A DNA stretch of 64,000 bases from Aurantiochytrium sp. KH105 (GCA_003116975.1 BGKB01000008.1:1-64000), one strand, 5' to 3'. Numbered from the stretch's first letter, positions 18,691-28,581 are shown. Notes: generated from the letters alone by a model not told the origin. Translations and numbers: made by a program.

Positions 18691-20313
18691 CAGAGAACAA
18701 CAAAAAAATATAAGAATTTCTCCCACCATGAATGGAGTCGCTCTTCACATGGAAACTATGCCGAAGCATACAAGTTTTAAATGCACCGAAAAAGAGACAC
18801 TTCCCTGTTTGGCAGTGGTGGTCGATTGAACGCTCATGATATCTGTGCCTTTGCTGAATGTTTTAAAGGAGCGGCTTCTGCCTCATGCTTCCGCTCAGCT
18901 CCTGATGACTGCCTTTTGGAGCAGCACGAGATCGCATGCATGGCTTAAAGTTCAGGGCTAGGTTTCTCCCCACAATTTAAGTGGCGCTTTTTGGGTCGAT
19001 TGTTCTGCTAAAATGTAGTCGACGGCCCAAGCTCCCTTCTTATTGCCTCCCATGGCCTTGAACACCAAGTTTCGTGCTACCTCAAACCCGATACTTGAGC
19101 TCTAAATACGGGCAAGCCAAGTCAGCGGCGAAGTCCCAGAATATACGCATGCACGAGCGGCGGCAGCTGAGTTCTTGCTCGAAGCAGCTTTTTCTCGAAC
19201 GGAAAATACTACTTCCACGAAATTCTCTCTTGCGTGACTTCTATGCCAGGGTTCCTTTCGAGAAAGGTTTCAGATTGCAGCTCGTACTTAAAACGCACTT
19301 CAGATCGCGGGGTATTCAGCGCGCAAATGAAACACTTGGCTGGCTTGGATCTTGGCACATGCACATCAAACAGCAGCAGCTCGCAGCGCTACAAGCTAGC
19401 ACCTGATGCTTAACTGTAAGTCATTTGAATGGCCCACAAGGAAGCCTGGCTACGCCTGCTTGGCCCGAGAGAAGGATTAAGGATCAATGCTTGCCACTGC
19501 TCTAGAGGATGAGTTCATCATCGCCGCAACCATCATAATTCTGACCCTTCGTGGAGGGAAAATTGTGCGTGTGCTCAAGTCGCGGCTGGCCTATAACGCT
19601 CTCGTCACACCAATAATGCTCTCTTTGTTGCTGCGGTCGCACTGGCCTAAAAGACAAGCTTTGACCGCCCGAGGGACACATCGCCGATTGACGGTGAGAG
19701 ACGAGGATGATGATGATCCTGTCAACTTCACATAGAATGTCTGTCATAGAGGCTTCGCCACAGCTTCCCCCCCCCAGCTTTTTTCGTCTCTTGTGCGTCG
19801 CAACAGCGAGCATACGCCCAGCAACCAGCGTAGCGTCTCAGCAACCAGCGCAGCGGCCAGTCTCCTCATCACGCGCGGCCAGCATGCAGCCGCCAGCTGT
19901 CGGCTCCGGGCTGGGTTGGTCTTGCGATAGGAGCGAGGCAACGAGCAGGAGCGGCCATCTCGCGGCGGCCTTCGGGACGGCCTTGGGTCATAAACCCGGC
20001 GCCTAAGCCCGAGCCAAGAACAGCCAGGAACGAGACCCGCACGCGCGTGCAGTGCACGATACAGCGCGATGCACGTGCCAGGCTCAGCTGGCAGCCTATA
20101 CGCACAGTCACAGTCACACACAAACGAACGAACGAGGGAGGGCTCCGACCAGCACCAGCACTGCGACCATGACGACCAGCGACACCAGCACGTAGCAGTT
20201 GCAGACGTCCTGCAAGCAGCAGCTGGCAGCTGCAGCTGGCAGCTGCGCTGCTGGACGCTTCCTTCCTCGCCCTCGCCCTCGCCCTCTCCCTCCCACTGCC
20301 ACTGATTCATTCG

Positions 20314-20324
20314 CGAGCGAGGGA
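20314..20324 (+). promoter_or_regulatory. CGAGCGAGGGA motif upstream of LRR receptor
   Basis: Exact copy of the 11-mer, 312 nt before the LRR gene ATG at 20626, the same distance as the nearer copy upstream of receptor 1. Confidence 0.35.
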
Positions 20325-20625
20325 AATTCGGCTCCAGCATAGAGGCAAGCTGGAAGAGGGGCGGCCCAGTGGTAAGTATGGGGCGCGCGCACGAAATCGT
20401 CACCCAATGTCACGTCCCAAGGGTCCAGGCCGGGCAGCCCGCGGCCCGGTCTCCGATGATTGAAAGCTACCCCCGCTTATTGACGCCAAGTCTCAGAGTC
20501 CGAGATACACCGGTAAATGAGAAGGTATGGCAGCAGACCCGCAACAGACGCACGCCCTCACTGTCGGTTCAGACGCCAACAGGAGCTCGAATTGGTCCTC
20601 TTCAAGCAAGAACGGCGTGGTCACG

Positions 20626-23600
20626 ATGATGCTTCGGCATTTGCTGCTCCTGGTGGTCCTTCTTTGTGCCTCAGCCTTGTCGAGTGGAACATCTTGCGAC
20701 TGCTACCCTGGTCCTTGTTACGGCTCGTCAACTTATGCTAACTGCGCCTCCAAACTCACCGAAGACGAGGACCGCAACACTGACGTCTTCGACCCTCCCC
20801 TTTCTTCCTTGACCTCGCTCACGTATCTGTAGGTTTTCTTCGTTGAAGAGTGCTGGCAAGTTATACTAACCAATCCGTCTATAAATGTAGCGATCTGGCG
20901 AACAACGGGCTGACGGCTATCTCTCAATCTATTGGCCAGCTGACAAGTCTTGAGAAACTGTACGTGCTTCAAGATCATCGATGTCGCGAGACCAAAGAGC
21001 TGTTACTAACACCCGCTTTTTGAATATGTTATTGCAGAAGTGTCCACGTCAACAAGCTTACCGAATTGCCTTTTTCGATTGGGCTTTTGACAAATCTGAC
21101 TGACTTGTACGTGAAAGTGGCCGAAGCTGATCACTCTCCCAGAATACTAGAAAGATGACTCTCACACTTGAACGCGAGCAAAAACAGGATTTCCTACAGC
21201 AACAAGCTCACATCTCTTCCCGAGAGCATTTCAGGACTTTCCGAACTTACCCGCCTGTGAGTCAGATGATCTCATCATATGGTTGACGAGACCTGAAAGA
21301 GTTGCTACTAACATTTGCTTTTTCAAAAATATCAGAGAAATTCAGCATAACAACCTCACGACATACCCCTCTTCGATTGGGGCTTTGATCAAGCTGAATG
21401 ATTTGTACGTGAAAGTGGCCAAGGCTGACCATTCTCCTAGAATAGTAGAAAGATGACCCTTACACTTAACCGCGCGCGAAAAAACAGAATTTCCTGGGGC
21501 AACCAGCTTACATCCCTCCCTGATAGCATTTCGGGACTTTCCGAACTTACCGGACTGTAAGTCAGATGATGTCATCGAATGTTTGACGAGACCTAAAAGA
21601 GTTGCCACTAACCCTGGCTAAATTTCGTTCGGTCTAACCGAACGAAATTTTCGGCGAAATAGTTTCCCCGATCCGGCGGCAGGCTGGGTCAGTGAGACCG
21701 AACGAAATCTCTGGCAAACACGCGAGGCATTGCATTAAATACTTCTATTCAATTTTAAATCTTGCCGATTGGCCAGATCGTTCCCACGATGCCCCCGCAC
21801 CCCTCTGCAAGTTTGCAGGCAAATTCCCCCGGTGGAAGGGTTGTTGTTCTTCTGCAAAGTTGGGTACCGTGAGGGCGAACTTGACCATGACCTAACGACC
21901 GCGCTTCATCAAGCGCTACAGCGGCTACAGCGAGCAGAAAAGCTTGGCAGCGTCGCGAGTCACGCTCTGCGATCGTACCCCTGGCATGATCGCGTCCAAT
22001 TTGTTTGCATAGCGGCCCGTTGCGCGAGTTTGAAGCTGGCAACTGCCTCGAGCGATGGCGAGGCCCATGTCGAGAGCTGGTCGAGACGCTGCAGCTCAAC
22101 GTCAGCCCAAGCACGGAGGAGGAGGAGGAGGAGCGTGCACATGAGCTCGATGAGGGCGCTCGAGATGATATTGACTGCGATCATGCCGATCTGCAAGACG
22201 AGCAAGATGATTCTTTTGGAGAATCGATCAAGCTGACAGGACGCGGTTCCTGGAGCTTTGAGTCCTTTTCACGGCGTAACGCCGCGTATCACGGTGACCT
22301 CGCGGGGGCAGTACGCCCTCTTGACTCGGTTGATTTGAAATTCAATCCGTACGGAAGTTTGGCTCTCGAGAAGCTCAAACGGGAGGCAGATGTGGTCGTG
22401 AAGCGTCTCCGCGAGCAAGCGAACAAAAGTGATGACGATGAGGGCATGCAACCCGCCGAGATCTTTCACATGATCATGCCGCCAAACTTTATTAACATCT
22501 TCGAAACATGGCTCAATGAATGTGCAACGATTTATAACGAAAGGCTCGCTCGAGGAAAGCGATGCGGACAGTCTCGAAGGATCCATGCCGGAGTGCAACC
22601 AGTTGGAGAAATATGTGTTCGCTCTGAAAATTAAGACCGCGACAGTGCGGTCTTCGGAGACGGCTCTCGATGAGCGGGTTTCTCGACAAGGTCTGTTTCG
22701 AGAATGCGACGCGGGTGCACAGGACGTCAAAGATCTTCTGCCAAATGCATCCTATTGTGCACAATGTGCACACCATGCAGCTGTTTTGGATGCACCATGC
22801 ACATTTCTAGTGTACGCAGATACGGTCGATATCCGGCAAATTGTGATCGTCAGATTTTCATCGTCACAGCGCCAGGCCTGGAGGCTCTACTTCTCATCCG
22901 TCGCCAAAGAGTACCTTGGCTTCATTTACTCTGATGCTCAGGAGCCCGTTCCAGACATTGCCGAGGACTACAGCGAGCACCTCGGTTTTGCACAAGACCA
23001 TCACACCGTAGAGATATACCTGCAGCTCTGGCGCAAGTACAGTATCGACATCATTTCCAATGGGACTCCACCGCCGGCCCGGAAACTTATCCCTATCACA
23101 GGTTCTTTCTGGAACCACATGATGGGAGGAGTGGACACTGTGCGAAAGACGTTATCAGGTCGCGCGCAGCGGACTTCGCGTTTGACTCCAAATGCGATCA
23201 TGATCTCAACATGGTTCGAATATGCGCTCTACAATTGCTTTCGTGCCTACCAGCTGACAGAAAATAGGGACTTTATACGCACGTGCAACTCTTGGGAGTC
23301 ATGGATGCCGCGCAAGAAAGGTATCTCGTTTGAGAAATTCCTGGAGAAGCTACGCATCAGCTTAAACGAGCTGGAGTCGGCGCTAAATGTGATGTTTAAA
23401 GGAACCAGAGCGGATGCGAACGAGCTCGAAGATCCGCCTGAAGAGGTTATGAATCCGAGAGGACTTGGATATCGAGCCAGGCGTCTCCCTGAGATTTTGT
23501 CAAACCGAGCACAGGACAAGCACATGCAATTGCTGCAAGATAAAGCTCGTGCGTGCACTATATGCTGCACTAAGTGCGAAAAGGGTCAAAGTTCCGACGA

Positions 23601-25375
23601 ACACGCTAGACAAGCTCGTAGGACGCAAAAATGGTGCTTGGCATGTGACACCGCCATCTGCAAGCACTGTTGGGCGCGCTTCCACGCCTCGGATGGTGCT
23701 GTCCAGGTAGCTCATGCGAATGTATGAAGCTCCTATACCTTTGCGACTATCCTGGCACGATACGTCACTCAGCAGCACCTCCTGGCATGCTCATTCGCTC
23801 ATTTAAGCAATTGTGCTCTCATTTGGAGCCCGGTAAATCTTGATCACCCGAGCGCAACGCAATTTAAAATTTGGCTAGGCGAAACTCACCTAACACAGTC
23901 TTAGTCATATTACTCCTAATTAATTTCGTTCGGTCTCACTGTATCGGTCTATTCTGGCCAAATAGGCCACTTCTCCGCCGCCTTCCCCCAAATCTAGTTT
24001 TCCCTACCCCTTGACCAAAACTGGTTCCCAAGCCTTTAAAATTTGGCACAGCAATCTACGGGCAGAGATCCTTCCCTGTGCTTAATTTCAAGGCGCGCGA
24101 GTTAATTTTGAGCGCGCTGGAAGAGATCAGGCAAATGAAATTTCGTTCGGTTTTTCGTTCGGTTTCATGTGGCTAGCCAGGGCTAACGCTCGCCTTTTGA
24201 ATTTTAACTCATTGCAGATACCTCGGCTCCAATATGCTCACGGCATTACCTGCTTCGATTGGGGCTTTGACGAAGCTGAATATTTTGTACGTGAAAGTGG
24301 CCGAAGCTGAGGGTTCCCAGAATATTAGAAAGATAACCCTTACGCCCGAACGCGAGCAAAACCAGGTCTTGCATCAGCAACCAGCTCACGTCCCTACCCG
24401 AGAGCATTTTGGGACTTTCCGAACTTGATTTCCTGTAAGTCAGACGATGTCATCGAATGGTTCACGAGACCTGAAAAAGTTGCCACTAATATTCGCTTTT
24501 CAAAAAAATACCTTATTGCAGAGATGTCCGCTCCAACAACCTCACGGCATTGCCCTCTTCGATCGGGGCTTTGCCCAAGCTGAGAGTCTTGTACGTGAAG
24601 GTGGCCGGAGCTGACCGTTCTTCTGGAATATTAGAAAGATGACCCTTACACTTGAACACGAGCAAAAACAGATATGCCCAGAGCAACCAGCTTACGTCCA
24701 TTCCCGAGAGCATTTCGGGAGCTACGGAATTTGGTTACCTGTAAGTCAAATGATGTCATCGAAATGGCGAGGCAGAAAACGATTACACGAGCGAACAGCT
24801 GGAGAGGAACTGACAATCCGATTTCTATTGTAGATACGTGAATAGCAACCCTCTTACCTCCCTTCCCGAAAGTCTGTCTGCACTCACCAAGCTCCATACA
24901 CTGTACGTTCAACGCACTCGCTCATCAGAATCAAAGATTAGGAGTACTTATAATCAGTCGAACAGGAACATCTCCGACACAGATCTCACGAAACTTCCTG
25001 AAGCGGTCAGTAGCATGACAGGTCTGACCTCCTTGTAAGTCCTTCGCGAAATATCATCGGTGCAAGAAAGCTAACACGATTTTTATGCGCAGGGACATTG
25101 ATAATGTTCCTCTCTGCGGGCCACAACCAGTTCTTCCTGCCTCCCTCACTGGGACATCCAGACCGTATGAAGGAACAGGAGAATTCCCCGCGTGTCATAC
25201 GTCGTCCTCTACGGCCAACGAGTCGTCCGCTTCGCTAGCGCTTATCGTTGGTCCCGTGACTGGTGCGTTTGTGGCCGTCTTCGTGTTTGCCGCTGTCTTC
25301 ATCCGTCGCCGCAGTCGCGCGGCCAAGACCGAGGCCGACGAGAACGCCAAAGGCGCCGTTGTTGCCAGTCCGTGA
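20626..25375 (+). CDS. LRR receptor-like type I membrane protein, 13 exons, one LRR per 69-nt exon
   Basis: Exons: 20626-20828, 20891-20959, 21038-21106, 21188-21256, 21336-21404, 21488-21556, 24218-24286, 24366-24434, 24522-24590, 24672-24740, 24834-24902, 24966-25034, 25093-25375. They join in frame to 414 residues. All introns are phase 2 with GT..AG ends, and all eleven internal exons are exactly 69 nt, each one 23-residue LRR of the form LxxxxNxLTxLPxSIxxLTxL. A signal peptide follows the ATG at 20626 (LRHLLLLVVLLCASAL); an upstream in-frame ATG at 20527 would bury it. After the LRRs come a Cys/Pro linker, one membrane helix (ALIVGPVTGAFVAVFVFAAVF), RRRSR and a short tail without a kinase. 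It is a likely surface recognition protein. Intron 6 is enlarged by the transposon at 21612-24182, which splicing should remove. Confidence 0.88.
21608..21611 (+). repeat. Left target-site duplication CTAA
   Basis: CTAA directly precedes the element's CCCTGGCTA end; the matching CTAA follows the element at 24183-24186. Confidence 0.8.
21691..21708 (+). repeat. Left subterminal inverted repeat of the piggyBac-like element
   Basis: AGTGAGACCGAACGAAAT, a perfect inverse match to 23923-23940. Possible transposase-binding site. Confidence 0.85.
22005..22634 (+). pseudogene. piggyBac-like transposase, N-terminal part
   Basis: A 209-codon frame with an acidic Glu-rich start and a PPNFINIFETWLNE-type segment that resembles the early catalytic part of DDE_Tnp_1_7 transposases. 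It overlaps, in another frame, the ORF that carries the C-terminal part, so the transposase is frame-disrupted or internally deleted. Resemblance in this half is weak; assignment rests on the partner ORF and the element's ends. Confidence 0.5.
22516..23727 (+). pseudogene. piggyBac-like transposase, C-terminal part with Cys-rich domain
   Basis: 403 codons. The later half has the family's landmark WNHMMGGVDTVRK (piggyBac-type NxxMGGVD), an aromatic helical region (WFEYALYNCFRAYQL) and a terminal Cys/His cluster (CTICCTKC, CLACDTAICKHC, RFH) like the piggyBac C-terminal zinc-binding domain. The first about 120 residues show no clear DDE core, so the catalytic middle seems lost or out of frame. 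Transcribed only as part of the LRR gene's intron. Confidence 0.7.
23923..23940 (-). repeat. Right subterminal inverted repeat of the piggyBac-like element
   Basis: ATTTCGTTCGGTCTCACT, a perfect inverse of 21691-21708. It lies about 240 bp from the right end, whereas the left copy is 79 bp from its end, an asymmetry seen in other piggyBac elements. Confidence 0.85.
24183..24186 (+). repeat. Right target-site duplication CTAA
   Basis: CTAA immediately after TAGCCAGGG. With the next base it re-forms CTAAC, the branch-site-like sequence of the sibling introns. Confidence 0.8.
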
Positions 25376-26229
25376 GCCATTCTAAGTCCAGGTCATGATT
25401 CTATCGCATGCATCAGCGGAAGGGGTGAGCTCGAAGAGATAATCAATGCTCTAAGTGTCCAAAAAGAAACTGAATGTGAAGTTTGACTTCATTTTCAATT
25501 GCAACTCCAACATCAACATTTAGTTCAAATTCTAATTCAACATCCACTTCAGCTTCAGAGTCCCGATTCAACCTTGCGCCCAGGAGCGTCAACTTGAAGT
25601 CACCGTGACAAGCCTTGTTCTATATCGGCCCTCTCCTTGAGAAAACGTGAAGAAAGCCCTCGAGAAACCTTTTTTGAAGTGCGTTGGAGCACTGGTAAAC
25701 GTGCGTTTTGAGAACTGATTTATTATTTGGACGCAAACTTGTGCAGAATTAGGACAATTGCGGCGTCGTCCCAGCGCTAGTAGTGAAACAGAACGGCGCA
25801 GGCGTTCCTGCAGATGAGTGATGGAACCTTTTGCTTTTCAAACCACCCTCCGACAAGCTCCGTTCGAGGCGAAACAAGCAAAGCAAAAATGCACTTCAGG
25901 TTGCGGGGTCTTTAGCCCCGCAGGGTGTTCTTTTGTTCTAAGGGGCTGGCCAAAAGCTTCGCACGTCAAAATAAATGGTGGTCGTATGCCCGGAACAGAT
26001 ATATGTTGTTGTCGTGAGCACTTCCCCTTCAGATAAGATAGTCGCAGGTATGCAGGGACAGTCGTCAAACTGACTGCAGGTTCACACATTTCTGGGCACG
26101 CATACTGGATGTACTCTTTCTTTTCAAGTATCCTCTCTTTCCAAAAACGAACGATCGACTTTTGGTAATCGTGGTAAGCGTAGATTCGATAAACTTTTTC
26201 GCAACTTCTTCAGAATCAATACAAAGCTA
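25376..26229. other. Intergenic region between convergent LRR receptor and CIAO1
   Basis: No gene. It includes a run of TTCAA/CAACATC-like pyrimidine repeats (about 25486-25560) and the second copy of the dispersed repeat (25697-25925). Confidence 0.55.
25697..25925 (+). repeat. Dispersed repeat, copy 2 (with hairpin block)
   Basis: 25697-25775 aligns to 18511-18600 in the same orientation. 25885-25925 (AATGCACTTCAGGTTGCGGG, then GTCTTTAGCCCCGCAGGG) aligns to the reverse complement of 18649-18690. TGAAGTGCG at 25674 and TGCACTTCA here are inverse of each other, as expected of a small inverted-repeat element. Confidence 0.6.
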
Positions 26230-27336
26230 TCACGGCAAGAAAAAGAGTTTGACAAAGCCATCATCGCCTGCTGATGCCAGAATGTGAGAATCTTGGGGGT
26301 TCCAGCGGACACAGTTGACGTCAGTATCATGAGCGGCAAGAAGCTTGCGCGTGACCGAAAAATCGCTGCCAGCGACGTCGCTCGATGCCTCAAGGACAGC
26401 AATTGCATCATCTCCAGCACCTGTTGCAATGCGGGAACCATCGCGACTCCAATCAATAGAAAAAATTGTGCGTTCGTGAATTTCGTCGAGCACCTTATCG
26501 CACGCCCATGTGCCCTTATCACTGCGGCTCCAAATTCGAACGGAGCAGTCCTGGCTGCAGGATGCAATGCGAGTGCCTGAGCTGTCGAGACAGAGGCCCC
26601 ATACAGTGTTCGTATGGCCCTGCAACACCTCGACGCAGCCCCAATCGTCCACCTGTTCTGCCCAGACGCGGATAGTATCATCATAGGAGGCTGTAAAAAG
26701 AACAGGTTCTGTTGGATGCCAGCGCAAGTGCTTGACATCTTGCGAGTGACCTGTGAGCACGGAGATGCACTCACACTCAATGTCTTCCTCAGGGAGGCGC
26801 GCCTGAGGAGTAGTCGCCGGTGGCGCCTCCCAGATCCAGATACTCTTGTCCCGGCTACAGGTTGCAATCATGGAGCCATCTGCGCTCCAAGCCACCGATT
26901 TAACCTCATTCTCATGGCCTTCGAGTACGCTGACGCACTCCCACTCCTCGATGGCGCCCGAGCCATCGTCGGCCTCGCGGTGGCCGCGCTGCCAGATGAC
27001 CACTGTCGCGTCAAAGCTTGCCGCCGCCAGGTACGATCCGCAGGGCGAAAACTCGCACGAGCGGACAGTCCTGGACTGCGTATCCTCGAGCGTCGCCACG
27101 CACAGCCACTCGTCCTCCGCGGGCGAGGCGGCCGCCGCGCCGCCCGCCGCGCCGGGGGCTTTGGGGCTCTTCGCCCACACCCGAATCGACTTGTCCGCGC
27201 CGCAGCTGGCCAGCAGCTTCCCGCACGGCGACCACGCCACGTGCCACACGCGGTCGTCGTGGCCCTTCAGCGTCTGCGCCGCCGCCGCCATCGCCGCCAT
27301 CGCCGTCGCCTTCGCGTTCTGCCAGGGAGGCGCCAT
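26230..27336 (-). CDS. CIAO1: CIAO1-type WD40 protein (cytosolic Fe-S assembly)
   Basis: A 368-residue seven-bladed WD40 protein. It follows the CIAO1/Cia1 pattern closely: LKGHDDRVWHVAWSPCGKLL, VRSCEFSPCGSYLAAASFDA, LEGHENEVKSVAWSADGS, ATCSRDKSIWIWE, LTGHSQDVKHLRWHP, ASYDDTIRVW, LQGHTNTVWGLCLDSSG. CIAO1 is part of the CIA targeting complex with MMS19 and CIAO2, which delivers Fe-S clusters to cytosolic and nuclear apoproteins. The N-terminus has about 20 extra Ala-rich residues, so an internal Met is possible. It shares a 322-bp divergent promoter with the gene at 27659. Single exon. Confidence 0.95.
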   Translation of the reverse strand: MAPPWQNAKATAMAAMAAAAQTLKGHDDRVWHVAWSPCGKLLASCGADKSIRVWAKSPKAPGAAGGAAAASPAEDEWLCVATLEDTQSRTVRSCEFSPCGSYLAAASFDATVVIWQRGHREADDGSGAIEEWECVSVLEGHENEVKSVAWSADGSMIATCSRDKSIWIWEAPPATTPQARLPEEDIECECISVLTGHSQDVKHLRWHPTEPVLFTASYDDTIRVWAEQVDDWGCVEVLQGHTNTVWGLCLDSSGTRIASCSQDCSVRIWSRSDKGTWACDKVLDEIHERTIFSIDWSRDGSRIATGAGDDAIAVLEASSDVAGSDFSVTRKLLAAHDTDVNCVRWNPQDSHILASAGDDGFVKLFFLP

Positions 27337-27658
27337 TCAAATCGATCATCGATCCAGCATCGCCACTGCACGACTAATGATCGCCGGGTCCCTTCTTTTG
27401 AGGGCCCCGGCCCTCGCGGCGTTTAGGGGCCTCGCCGTGGCCTCTGCTGCTGGTTCTGCCTGTCGGAGCGCCAGACTCGCAATGGCGCCGGGACGAGACC
27501 CAAGGCTCGTCGGCGGCCGGCTTCCGGAGCGCCGCAGCTTGTGGAGAAACCTGAGCTGTGTCCGCGCGGGCCCCGCGACCTCGACCACGTCGCCGTGAGC
27601 GAGCCGACCTCGCGCTTCGTCCGAGCCGAGGGAGGCCGAAAGCAGAGCAGGGCAGAGC
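27337..27658. promoter_or_regulatory. Divergent promoter between CIAO1 and the basic two-exon gene
   Basis: 322 bp separate the two start codons on opposite strands, so both promoters and 5'UTRs must lie here. No specific motif stands out. Confidence 0.5.
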
Positions 27659-28581
27659 ATGGCTACCAACGACGGCAAAGCGCAGCAGCGGCGCAGGCCC
27701 GAGCGGCGACTAACGCGGCGCAAGAGACATCGGCCCAAAGAGACTGCAATTAACATTAGCGAGCTTGCAGATCGCGGCGCCAAAGATCCCGAGCAAGAGA
27801 CGCAGAAACTCTTACACCTCCAAGAGTTCGTGGCGGCCAGTGCGAGCGACCTCATCGTCCCCCAGCGTCCCTCATTGCGAGAAGGTATTGAGATGAGTGG
27901 AAGCTCGTTGCGATTGACAGGTACGTATGATGATGTGGTGCAAAGGCACGACGTGCAGGAGTCAGGAATATTGGTTGCTTTCAACATGAAAGAGAAGCTC
28001 ATTTCAACTAACCATGAGATGAACTCTTCGATAACCTAGCCATCGCCCTTGAGCGCGTTTTAGAAGACATGTGTGGTTTGCTTGTGGCGAGTAATGGGAC
28101 TCGGCTTCGACGTCTAACGCCACAAACTTTGTTCTGGGAAACGCTCTCCTATATTCACTACAGTGCTTCCAAGCCATGCTTAGAGAAGCGAGTTCTCTTG
28201 CATGATGCATGCCCATTAGCGGCTCGTGTAAGTGTTGTCGGGTACACTGAGCACCTTGTGCGCATCTTTGGCGCCAAGGCGCTTGACAAGCTCCCCAAGG
28301 TAACGATCCGCAGATATCTCGCTGTCGGAATGTCCCACTTTCGGCATCTCGAGATTAGTAACAACAACCAGCGCCCGATGGTAGGATCACTTCCTATGTA
28401 CCGCGATGAGAATCGCAAGGGCTATATTCCACTCGGAAACACCTGGATTGACTATGCACGTGTCAAGACCATGACTGCACGCCAGCGCGAGGCTCGCACG
28501 AAGGCTCAACTCGACGTGCGCTGGCCTCGCGACTTAGGGGACTTGACATCCGGCGCAAAGAGGCGCCGAACTTTGGCATAA
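27659..28581 (+). CDS. Unrecognised small basic protein, two exons (possible histone-fold segment)
   Basis: Exon 1 is 27659-27920 and exon 2 is 28040-28581. The 119-bp intron has donor GTACGT, an AACTAAC branch-like site and acceptor CCTAG. The join is in frame (phase 1) and gives 267 residues. The first about 40 residues are a basic tail (RRRPERRLTRRKRHRP). Residues about 65-130 read as a short helix, a long helix (ALERVLEDMCGLLVASN), a basic loop and another helix (RRLTPQTLFWETLSYI), a layout reminiscent of a histone fold. The second half (VTIRRYLAVGMSHFRHLEIS) matches nothing I know, and the C-terminus is basic (GAKRRRTLA). Nucleic-acid or chromatin association is a guess from charge and helix pattern. 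Confidence 0.65.

Larger units (their letters stand above)
18511..20625. other. Intergenic region with a dispersed repeat copy
   Basis: No supportable gene. The first 180 bp after the receptor stop contain a repeat shared with 25697-25925. A short degenerate third piece (ACGCACTTCAGATCGCGGGG) is near 19293. The last 300 bp carry the CGAGCGAGGGA motif (20314-20324). ORFs of up to 219 codons on the - strand are low-complexity and lack any domain. Confidence 0.55.
21612..24182 (+). mobile_element. piggyBac-like DNA transposon in LRR-gene intron 6
   Basis: A 2,571-bp element. Ends are CCCTGGCTA (21612-21620) and its inverse TAGCCAGGG (24174-24182), flanked by CTAA on both sides. piggyBac-family elements begin CCC/CCY and duplicate a 4-bp TTAA-type site, so CTAA is a near-canonical variant. 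A perfect 18-bp subterminal inverted repeat, AGTGAGACCGAACGAAAT, lies at 21691-21708 and 23923-23940. The CGTTCGG/CCGAACG core recurs several more times near both ends. Inside are two coding pieces with piggyBac transposase features, in different frames. It probably no longer encodes a full transposase and is carried as intron sequence. Confidence 0.85.
21038..24833 (+). repeat. Two-exon LRR cassettes, about 300 bp, roughly four tandem copies
   Basis: Exons 3-4, 5-6, 7-8 and 9-10 form cassettes of exon (SIGxLxxL type), intron A, exon (ESISGLSEL type), intron B. Intron A copies (about 80 bp) all begin GTACGTGAAAGTGGCC or close to it and end AAAACAG or ACCAG. Intron B copies begin GTRAGTCAGATGAT or close to it and contain GTTGCYACTAAY. 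Cassette periods are 298, about 307 (with the transposon removed) and 304 bp. Introns are nearly as conserved as exons, so duplication was recent or the copies are homogenised. Confidence 0.9.

Noticed and set aside
19744-20403. 219-codon - strand ORF before the LRR gene
   Set aside because: Low-complexity (EGEGEGEGEE, Cys/Trp runs), no signal or domain, overlaps the presumed LRR promoter.
22005-23727. Host gene nested inside the LRR gene
   Set aside because: The frames lie wholly between transposon ends with a target duplication and carry piggyBac landmarks, so they belong to the element.
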